A stretch of 11,240 nucleotides of DNA from Chrysochromulina parva (lineage: Eukaryota > Haptophyta > Prymnesiales > Chrysochromulinaceae): assembly GCA_002887195.1 (NCBI GenBank), contig PJAB01001959.1, positions 1 through 11,240 of the forward strand. Direction: 5' to 3'. This document shows positions 1 through 6,762 of this stretch, piece by piece. The translations under genes were made by a program, and so were the position numbers. Positions within the stretch are counted from its first letter, which is position 1. Every line of letters begins with the position of its first letter. The notes beneath the pieces were generated by a model, which saw nothing but the letters and a program-made list of their open reading frames with translations, did no database searches and had not been told where the DNA came from.

Positions 1-141
1 CTAACGCTTTCAACAGCCTTGGCTGGTACCCCCGTCATCGCAGCGATGCTCTCAGGGATCGTTCCGCGCGACCTGGTGCTCCGCTGCCACCTCTACCTAT
101 GGTATTATTTTTTACTTTTTGTTTTTTGGGGGTGGTCTTGA
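1..141 (+). CDS. Possible terminal exon of a gene entering from the left (partial)
   Basis: The first 16 bases read like an intron 3' end: a CTAAC branch-point-like word at 1-5, then a pyrimidine run and CAG ending at 16. From there a frame stays open to a TGA at 139-141 and translates as ALAGTPVIAAMLSGIVPRDL followed by a hydrophobic, aromatic-rich stretch. The first part (17-75) has GC-rich third positions as in the other genes here. The last part comes from a T-rich stretch (102-126) that looks more like untranslated sequence, and a GTG at 76 could be a splice donor instead. No family is recognised. Either a last exon ending at 141, or an internal exon ending near 75, or chance. Confidence 0.25.
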   Translation, partial: LTLSTALAGTPVIAAMLSGIVPRDLVLRCHLYLWYYFLLFVFWGWS

Positions 142-321
142 AATATCTGCGTCGGTCGGTCGGCTGTCCCTCCCTCCCGACCGACCGTGGCTCCGACAGA
201 GACCAAAGTCGCCCGCTCGCCCTATCAAGGGTTCAAATAACGCTAGGGACTACATGTAGGATGTACATCACAAATATACATGTATCTCGCGAGTAAAGGC
301 ACCTCCGAGTGGTGCTCGGCT

Positions 322-441
322 CTGAGGCGGCGAGGTTGGAGGAGGCGAGGGTGGAGGAGGCGACGGCGGTGGTGGCGAGGGCGGCGGCGGTGACGGCTAC
401 GGGCGCGGCCTGGGTGACGGTGAGGGTGGCGGCATGATGCC
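322..441. repeat. G-rich imperfect GGN/GAGGNG low-complexity tract
   Basis: The plus strand is built of GAGGAGGCG, GGCGGTGG and GGTGACGG words with many GG/GGG runs. One frame would give a glycine-rich peptide (GGGEGGGGDGGGGEGGGG type) ending at a TAG at 449-451, preceded in frame by a TGA. This is more likely simple-sequence DNA than an exon. Runs of GG at short spacing could form a two-tetrad quadruplex, which is inference. Confidence 0.55.
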
Positions 442-603
442 GGTGGTATAGGGAAGTTGGGTGGCAGAGGTGATGGTGACGGGTGGAAATCAAGGATTGG
501 GGATGAGCTGCTTTGGTTTGCTCATGGGTTTGCTGGGGCCGTCCTGTGGGCTCGCGCGCGCCCTTCTGAGCGGACGAGAATTAACAGGCCAGGTTCACAC
601 GCC

Positions 604-618
604 ATGTCTCACACCTGA
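604..618 (+). promoter_or_regulatory. Candidate upstream ORF (4 codons) in the leader of the IQ-motif gene
   Basis: ATG TCT CAC ACC TGA encodes MSHT and stops. It lies 60 bases before the main ATG at 678, in a GCCATG context. If the transcript starts upstream of 604 a scanning ribosome would meet this first, so it could damp translation of the main frame. The transcription start is unknown. Confidence 0.25.
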
Positions 619-677
619 GTTGCCGATCGCACAGGGTCGGAGCCGCAGCGCCGCCAGCCGCCGTGAAGGCAGACGCT

Positions 678-1397
678 ATGGGAGCCTTAGCGCCTATGTC
701 GACCAACCGTCTGTTGCTGGAGCTGGCACGCGAGCGAAATGCAGACTTGCGAGAGCAGAACACAGACCTGCGCGACGACAACACGCGCCTGCGCCAGGAA
801 AACGCAGTGCTCCGTCACGAACTCGCTGCCGCGAGGCGCACTATTGAGGAGGTGATGGCGGACGCTGCAACCGCACGGCGAGCGGCGGCCGCGAAAGTCG
901 CGCAGCCAGCGTCCGCCATCGCCGCGATGCCAGCTTCCGCGCGGACGCCAAATGTAATGTCAGCTTCGCGAACGTCCCGTTCTGCGGTGAGCGCATCAGT
1001 CACGCCCAGTTCGGCATCGCTGGCTGCACCACTTCCGAAGGCTGCCTTTCGCATCGTGCGGGACGCGCCAGCAACGCAGCGGCATCAAGGCCTCAAGATA
1101 GTATCAGCGCGCCAGCCGGCTTCCGTCGCTGCGGCGGCCGCCGCTGTTGCTGATAACGAGCAGCGCGAGCGCGAGGCGGAGGCTCGGAACACATGGCGTG
1201 CAGAGAGGGCATTGGCTGCACTGGTGATCCAATCGCACGCGAGGGCCTTGCTAGTGCAGCAGCGCCTCAACCTGGCTCGCGCGAGGTTTGCGGCCGTGCA
1301 GAAGCTCCAGGCCGTTGTTCGCGGCAACGCGGCTCGAGGAATCGCGGAACGTCGACGATTCGAAGGGCCATGCACTCGGTTTGGATTCAGGGATTGA
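678..1397 (+). CDS. Leucine-zipper-like coiled-coil protein with two IQ motifs
   Basis: Predicted 239-residue single-exon protein. The frame also opens upstream to a GTG at 663, but the ATG at 678 (G at -3 and +4) is the sensible eukaryotic start. Residues 10-56 form a coiled coil with four nearly exact heptads: Leu at 24, 31, 38 and 45, and Asn at 21, 28, 35 and 42, so a parallel dimer is likely (Asn at a core position is typical of zippers). There is no basic region, so DNA binding is not indicated. Residues 60-165 are Ala/Ser/Arg-rich and probably disordered. Residues 181-222 carry two IQ motifs: VIQSHARALLVQQR (I184, Q185, R189, R196) and KLQAVVRGNAAR (L210, Q211, R215, G216, R220). IQ motifs bind calmodulin or calmodulin-like light chains, often without calcium. 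A dimeric, calmodulin-binding scaffold is inferred; no orthologue is recognised. Third positions are strongly G/C, as in the other genes here. Confidence 0.7.
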   Translation: MGALAPMSTNRLLLELARERNADLREQNTDLRDDNTRLRQENAVLRHELAAARRTIEEVMADAATARRAAAAKVAQPASAIAAMPASARTPNVMSASRTSRSAVSASVTPSSASLAAPLPKAAFRIVRDAPATQRHQGLKIVSARQPASVAAAAAAVADNEQREREAEARNTWRAERALAALVIQSHARALLVQQRLNLARARFAAVQKLQAVVRGNAARGIAERRRFEGPCTRFGFRD

Positions 1398-1523
1398 GGA
1401 TTGTGTGCGAATCCAGGATAAATAATATGCCTCTTAGGAATCCTACGTTGCCGCTCCAGTCTTAGTCTTCACGTCTACGTCTGTACGTGCGCGTGAACCG
1501 TGTGATGGCTGGTGTACCGTCAG

Positions 1524-1572
1524 AGCGGGCGAGCGGCGGCGGGCGGCGGGCGGGCGAGCGGGCGACCGCGCG
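1524..1572. repeat. GGCGAGC/GGCGGC simple-sequence tract
   Basis: Imperfect repeats of GGGCGAGC and GGCGGCGG give a near pure G/C stretch with G on the plus strand. It is not in a supported reading frame. Confidence 0.5.
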
Positions 1573-1715
1573 CAGTCCGCAGAGAGGCGCGTACGTGACC
1601 GACGCGCACGCGGGTCAAGACGGTGCGAGGAGTACCCCGAGATACGTAGTTGGTTTATACATGTAATTGTTGGCTTCTCTGAACAGGCGCCTGTTTCAAC
1701 TTCACGTTTCGCAAC

Positions 1716-1813
1716 GCGTGAATTCACGCACTACGAATGTATCGTATTGTCTTCACAGCTGTGCTGCTTACGTGTTGTGTGTATTAACATGAATTCACGC
1801 TGCAAATTCACGC
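1716..1813. promoter_or_regulatory. Palindrome GCGTGAATTCACGC plus two more AATTCACGC copies
   Basis: A perfect 14-bp palindrome lies at 1716-1729. Its right half-word AATTCACGC recurs at 1792-1800 and 1805-1813, and a related CTTCACG lies at 1700-1706. The cluster sits 110-210 bases before the ATG at 1922, where a promoter is expected. A dimeric transcription factor site with half-site GTGAATT is inferred; no factor can be named. Confidence 0.3.
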
Positions 1814-1921
1814 ACGCCCGGCGGGATGCGAGCGATCGGATAGCTAATCGATGTCGGGTCCTCTGGCAATTGACACCTGCATGCGCTTGGTCCACTTCAA
1901 CCGACTCGTGCCCGCGGATGC

Positions 1922-4900
1922 ATGGTGCCGCTGAGCCGCACTTCGCTTCGCCTCATAGGCCTCATCGTGCTCGGAGTCGTGTGCCATGTGCTCCTGCACC
2001 ACCACGCGGCTGAGCTCGCCAAGAGCCGGCGACTACCGCCGAAGCAGCAGCAGGCGAAGCAGGAGCTCGCCCAGGCAGCATCGCACGTGCCCAGTACCAG
2101 TACCACAGCTGTCGGCAGCGAGGCCTGTCGCACGGGAGCGCCGTTGAGTGTGCTCCTCATCCACGAGCACCACCTCAAGCCGATCGGCTCCGACGTTCGG
2201 CTGCTCGGGGTCGTCGCGCAGGTGCGACGGGTGCCACGGGGTGCTTGCGCATGCTGCTAAGTGCATGCTGATTACATGCTGATGATTTCCTGCTGATTGC
2301 ATGCTGATGGGTGCCTGCCGCAGCTGCGCGGCCTAGGCCACACTGTCTCGCTGCTTTTCCGTGGCAAGACACCCACTGAGCAGCGCTCGCCGCCGACGCA
2401 CGAGCTCGCCGCGCTCCTTGGCGCGGCGCGGAGCAGCGAGACGGAGCTCTCGCCTACAGAGGCCCCGCCGCACGTGCCGTCGATCTACGAGTACTCCGAG
2501 CTCGATTCGCTCGCGACGCTGGCGCGGCAGGGGTGGTTTGACGTGGTGCTGTGCCCGCTCTGGTTTTGGCGCGACCCGATGGCCTCGGCCGCCGAGCTTC
2601 TGCTCCCGACTCTCGCGCTCCACGCGCCCGAGGGCCGACGGCCCTTCATCGCTGTCCTGTCGGACGACGCACACTCGTATAAGGCCTCGATGATGGCGGA
2701 GTGGGAGACTTCGGTGGAGCGCAAGGCATTTCATCAGGGCAAGGCGCACTCCCTGCCACCCCGCCAGCGCGCCGTGTACGAGCTTGCCGACGCCGTCGTC
2801 CACATCTCTGCGGCTGATTCCGCACTCGAGCGCAGTGCGTTCAACGCGTCGTGTCGCCACTGGCACGTGCTCAAGATGTCGCCGCGCGGCGTGCGGCTAA
2901 TGAATACGTCGAGCTCGCGCCAGCTCGCTCAGCGGCGCATGCTCGAACAGGGGCCACAGCCGATACCGCAGGGGCAGCAAGGGCAGCAAGGGCAGCAGCA
3001 GGAGCAGGAGCAGCAGCAGCAGCAGCAGAAGGGCACGGGGCAGCGCAGGCTGCTTCAGCTCAACGAGGGCGAGGAGGCGCCACAGGCGGAGGCACAGCAG
3101 TCTCAGGGCGAGCAGCAGCCGCCGTTACAAGGCTCGGAGGCACAGGAAGAGGTGGGGCGCGATGGGGGACTCCCGGCTGATCCTGCTGATGAGGCGAATG
3201 AGGCGAATGAGGCGAATGAGGCGAATGAGGCGAATGAGGCGAATGAGGCTAGTGAGGGGCGCGATGGGGGACTCCCTGCTGACGAGGTGCAAGAGGCTTA
3301 CACTCAGAGCGATGAGGCGGCGCAAGGCGATGCTGAGGCTAAGAACAACGAGGCAGCGCAGGGCGGTCAGGAATCCTCTTTTGAGGAGGTCGAGCAAGCC
3401 GACAAGGCGCAAGGCAAGGAGGCATCACGAGGACAGGCGTCACAACGCGAGAAGCAGCAGCAGCAGAAGGAGGAGGAGGTGGAGGAGGAGGTGGAGGAGG
3501 AGGTGGAGGAGGAGGCAGAGGAAGAGGTGGTTGTGGATAAGGAACATCCACAAGCGCAGTCACAGCAGGAGGATGCAACCCCTGAGCTGCAGGAGGGGGA
3601 GACGGCGGTGCCGGCGGCACTGGAGGCGCGGGAGGCGGCGGCGATGGAGCAGACGGCGGCAAATGAGCAGACGGCGGCAAAGGAAGAGATAGAGGCGAAG
3701 GGGGAGACGGTGATGAAGGAGGCGCCGGAGAAGGCAGACGAAGACGAAGATCAAAATCAGCAGCAGGCGCAGGAGGGGGAGGGCCAGGCGGCAGAGGCGG
3801 AGGAGCCCGAGCCGCCATCGGAGCCGCCCTCGGAGCCGGAGCAGCAGCAGCCCGCACCGGAGGCCGGACAGCAGCCCGAACAGCAGCCCGTACAGCAGCC
3901 CGTACAGCGGCCTGCGCAGCATTCGGCCGCCGATGACGAGGGCATCATTCACGCCAAGAACACCGATGAGTCGTCCTCCACGCCGTCGCCCTCGTTGCCG
4001 CCCCCGAGCGCATCGCGGACTGCAGAGATGGCACCCTCCCAAATTAGGAAGGATGGTGTGGTCCAAATTAGGAATGCAGCGGCAACGGCGTCCGCAGCGG
4101 CAGCAGCCAGCAAGGGCGCGCTGGCCGGCGGCGTCACGAGCGGCCTCGAGGGCGCGCTGGCCGGCGCCGTCGCGAGCGGCCTCGTCTTCCCGCCCTCGAG
4201 GATCGGCTTCATGGGCAACGGCATCACGCCAACGAACCACCTTTCTATCGAGTGGTTCCTGAGCGAGGTGTGGCCCGCGCTCAGGACGGCGCTACCGAGC
4301 GTGCGGCTGCGGCTCGTCGGCTATGCGCCCGATGACCGCCCGAAGAGGCAGCAGGGCAAGCCGTGCGACGCGCTCAGCTCGCCCGTACGCTGCGGCTGGG
4401 CGTGGCACACCTCGCTGGCGGGGCACGAGGCGGCAGGTGGCGTGGATGAGCTCGGCTTCATCTCAGATGCGGAGATGGTCGAAGAGCTCCTTAGCTGGCG
4501 TGCGATGATCGTGCCGATCCTACGCTCGACCGGCGTGAACACCAAGCTGCTGCCTGGCCTCCAGCTCGGCGTCCCCATCGTCCTCACGAGCGTCTCGGCG
4601 TCGCCACTCGGCATCCCGACTGACGACTCCGTCGCGCTGCTCGCCGACGACGCGCCCACGTTCGTGCGCCAGCTGCGTCGGTTGCACGAGCACCCTTTGG
4701 AGGCACTCCGATTGGCCGCCTCGGCGCGCCGCCATTGGGAGCGGCTACTGGATGAGGATCGATCCGCGTCTGATCTCGCGCCGCTGCTGCAGCTGGGGTG
4801 CGACGTGCTGCAGCACGTCCCTGAAAGCGAGCGCCCCTTGCCGCTGCCCAAGGTGCCCAGCACGGCGCGCTCCGCCGCCGGCTTGCGCTCGGACTTTGCG

Positions 4901-6238
4901 GCCGCCGCGGCCTTGCCGCCTCCGGTGGCCGCTCGCTGCTGGGGCGCCATGGTGCCGCCTGCGGTCGTCGTCATGATGCACGGCAGCGCGGCGTCGGAGA
5001 GCTCAGTGATGCACACGCACGCACTGTGGGAAGCTCTCTGCCTCAAATGCAGCCTGCAGTGCGTGCACGGACGCGGCGGCCGCCGCCCGCTCCCAAATTG
5101 GGACGTCCTGGTGGAGCACGAAGCGACACACTCTGCCGCCGAGCTCACTGACGCCCTTATGGCCGCCTCGAAGCGCATTTTCCCGCGACCCATCTATCTC
5201 GTCCACAACCCAGCCGCGCAGTTCCCCGCCGTGTTCCAATACAGCGCACGCGGCGCGACGCTCGCGGCGGTGGCGCGGGGCGAGCGGCTGCGCGCACGGC
5301 TGCCCGCGGCCCTGGCCGCCGCGGGCTTCAAGCAGCACATGTGGGCGAGCCGACCGCTCGAGCCGCTAGCGAATGGCACTCGAGGCGCCGCGCTCGACGT
5401 GGCGTGGCGTGACACATTGACCGCGCTAGGGCTCGCGCGCTCGTCACTGCCGCCGCTCCTCGCAGTCGCCGAGCGGCTGCGGCTTCGTCTTTCGGCCGAC
5501 CGAGCTGCCGAGCCTCTGTGGATCGGCTGCTACCGGGACAGGGGGCCATCGCGTGACGTGGCCAACGGTCCACGCAACAGCGGGCACACGACGCTCAGCT
5601 GTGCAGCCGCCTGCATCGACGCCCCCGTCTTCGCGATGGCCAACGGCGGACAGTGCTTCTGCGGCACGTCCCTCGCACGTGCGACGAACCACTCGAAGCG
5701 CGTGCCGCCCTCGCAATGCGGCGCCATCTGCGAGGCCGAGGAGGGGAAACTGCCTCCTCGCTACTGCGGCGGCGGCGCGCGCAACGCTGTGTACGTGAGC
5801 CGCGGCACTCTCTTGCCCGTGGAGCGCTCACTCCTGATGGCGTCGCCGCCGCCGCCCTCCATCCAGGGGCACGCCGCCCACGGGGAGCTCGAGGTCGCAA
5901 AGGGCGCTGCCCCGGGCAGGGCCACGCGTGCCGCCGGCGCCGGCGGTGGCGGTGGCGGCGCCAGCGCTGGCGGTGGTGGCGGCGACGGCGGCGAGGCCAA
6001 AGTGAAGGACAGCAAGGGCAACAGCGGAACCAAGGACAAGAGTGGCAGCAAGGACAAGAGCGTAACCAAGGCGAAAGGCAGTAGCAAGGCGAAGAGCGGC
6101 GGCAAGGTCGCGAAGAAGAAAACGTCGGTCAAGAAAGCCAGCAGCCACGAGAGTAAGAAGAAGCACAAAGCGGCGGCCAAGCCCAAGGCGACGGCCTTTA
6201 AGTCCAAGGCAAGGCGCGGCCATGAGAAGAAGAACTAG
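1922..6238 (+). CDS. Type II membrane GT-B glycosyltransferase with low-complexity insert, WSC domain and Lys-rich tail
   Basis: Spliced gene: exon 1922-2221 (100 codons), phase-0 intron 2222-2323, exon 2324-6238; 1404 residues. Splicing joins LLGVVAQ to LRGLGHTVSLL, completing a GT-B first strand and helix. Domains: signal anchor about 9-27 (LIGLIVLGVVCHVLL after Arg6/Arg10), so Golgi or ER lumen is inferred; GT-B N-lobe about 75-305 including DVVLCPLW and SDDAHSYKA (213-221); Gln/Glu/Ala-rich low complexity about 306-722; GT4-type C-lobe (Glyco_trans_1_4-like) 726-925 starting RIGFMGNGITPTN and containing TGVNTKLLPGLQLGVPIV; a region 978-1150 with faint sulfotransferase-like motifs; WSC domain 1166-1258 with eight cysteines (1169, 1193, 1197, 1211, 1213, 1232, 1236, 1248); Gly-rich linker about 1305-1324; Lys/Ser-rich tail 1326-1404. 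WSC domains bind carbohydrate. The usual Glu of the KxxE motif is Pro844, so activity or donor preference may differ. Sugar donor and acceptor are unknown. Start choice: only this ATG gives the anchor. Confidence 0.8.
2222..2323 (+). other. Intron of the glycosyltransferase gene (102 nt, phase 0)
   Basis: The donor is GCAG|GTGCGA and the acceptor is CTGCCGCAG|CTG. Reading straight through gives a stop at 2258-2260 (TAA), while removal keeps the frame and joins two halves of one GT-B motif. The intron interior is made of about five imperfect copies of GCATGCTGAT. CTAAG (2257-2261) and the CTGAT words are branch-point-like. Confidence 0.85.
2248..2309 (+). repeat. Imperfect GCATGCTGAT repeats inside the intron
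   Basis: GCATGCTGCT, GCATGCTGAT, ACATGCTGAT, CCTGCTGATT and GCATGCTGAT follow one another at 11-15 base spacing. Each copy repeats a CTGAT word that resembles a branch point, so the intron may have several equivalent lariat sites (inference). Confidence 0.6.
2950..4100 (+). repeat. Low-complexity coding block (Gln, Glu, Ala-rich) within the glycosyltransferase
   Basis: This block contains a CAG/GAG poly-Gln tract (about 2966-3030), six 9-base GAGGCGAAT units, a GGA/GGT tract giving EVEE repeats (3467-3530), GCGGCAAA/ACGGCG repeats around 3640-3690, and CAGCAGCCCGTA units around 3870-3910. It stays in frame throughout with no stop, so it is translated or spliced out in multiples of three. It lies between the two lobes of the GT-B fold. 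Confidence 0.8.
3191..3253 (+). repeat. 9-bp minisatellite (GAGGCGAAT)x6 plus one degenerate unit
   Basis: Six perfect copies at 3191-3244 encode (Glu-Ala-Asn)6, followed by GAGGCTAGT. The array is flanked by an identical 21-bp direct repeat at 3154-3174 and 3256-3276 that encodes part of GRDGGLP on each side, which suggests an older 102-bp duplication. Confidence 0.9.
4114..4185 (+). repeat. 36-bp tandem duplication encoding GALAG(G/A)V(T/A)SGL
   Basis: Two adjacent 12-codon units read GALAGGVTSGLE and GALAGAVASGLV. A smaller duplication lies just upstream, where CCAAATTAGGAA occurs twice around 4039-4073. These close the low-complexity block before the C-terminal GT lobe. Confidence 0.75.
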
Positions 6239-6762
6239 AGGGCTCGTCCACCGTGCACCACATGTGGCACACTAACGCGCGCGGCCGCCGCCTCCCACGG
6301 GCCGCGACTCCCCCGGGCGGCGCGTGGCGCCGTGCGTTCCGTGGCGGTGCCCGGTGCGCACTCCGCACTCTCTCGCGGAGGAGAGCGGTCCGGTTCGATT
6401 CCATTTCCACGTGCCGCAACCAAATGGACTCGACCACAACTCTCGGTAGACGGCTCCGACCCGGTTCCGCGGTTCCGTTCGGCTGCGCGAGTCGCCGACG
6501 GCGCGACGGGTGAGTGGGCGAACCGCCCCGCGCCACCGGCCCCGCCCCCGACACCGCGCCCGGTCGTTCGTCGTCTTGATGAGAGTCTGCTCTGCTCTCT
6601 CGCTCAGACGTGGATACCGGGCACGTAGAAATACTGTGTACGAGTGCATGAGTCCATTTTCAAGGTGTCTGTTTGCATACTTCTACTGTACACGCATGCG
6701 CTGCCGCCGAGCTCGGCAAGCCCACCTGGAGATCCTCTCCCTCATCTCTCGCGGCCTCCAAT
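6239..6762. other. Convergent intergenic region between the glycosyltransferase and RPL38
   Basis: Both flanking genes end here, so it should contain two 3' UTRs. I see no AATAAA on either strand near the stops. There is a CCACATGTGG palindrome at 6258-6267 just after the first stop, and GGTTCC repeats at about 6464-6480. No gene is supported. Confidence 0.5.

Larger units (their letters stand above)
142..677. other. Non-coding stretch with a GGN/purine-rich tract
   Basis: No convincing gene on either strand. It holds a T-rich then C/G-rich segment (100-200), an AT-richer patch around 240-295 with two ATACATGT/TGTACAT-like words, and the G-rich imperfect trinucleotide tract annotated separately. 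The right end should contain the promoter and 5' leader of the IQ-motif gene, but I see no recognisable TATA box. Confidence 0.5.
1398..1921. other. Intergenic region upstream of the glycosyltransferase gene
   Basis: No supported gene. From left to right it holds an AT-rich patch at 1417-1431 just after the IQ gene (possible 3' UTR), a GGC/GAGC simple-sequence tract at about 1524-1572, an AT-richer stretch at 1645-1680, and the AATTCACGC words with a palindrome at 1716-1813. The last 250 bases should include the promoter of the gene starting at 1922. Confidence 0.5.

Noticed and set aside
2297..2323. ATG at 2297 as start of the long glycosyltransferase frame
   Set aside because: It lies inside the intron. 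Using it would give a protein lacking the first GT-B strand and the membrane anchor, both supplied in frame by the upstream exon.
3339..4240. Proline-rich and Leu/Arg-rich open frames on the minus strand
   Set aside because: They arise from the purine-rich repeats of the sense strand (GGA/GGC read backwards); no independent coding evidence.
4321..5193. 290-codon open frame on the minus strand
   Set aside because: It is the antisense shadow of the glycosyltransferase C-lobe, Ser/Arg/Ala-rich with no domain.
6220..6238. C-terminal EKKN as a KKXX-type ER retrieval signal
   Set aside because: It needs Lys at -3 and -4 or -5 and a cytosolic C-terminus; here -4 is Glu and a type II protein has a lumenal C-terminus.
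6392..6402. GGTTCGATTCC, identical to a tRNA B-box consensus
   Set aside because: The flanks do not form a T-stem (only two of five pairs) and no acceptor or anticodon arm fits upstream, so no tRNA gene.
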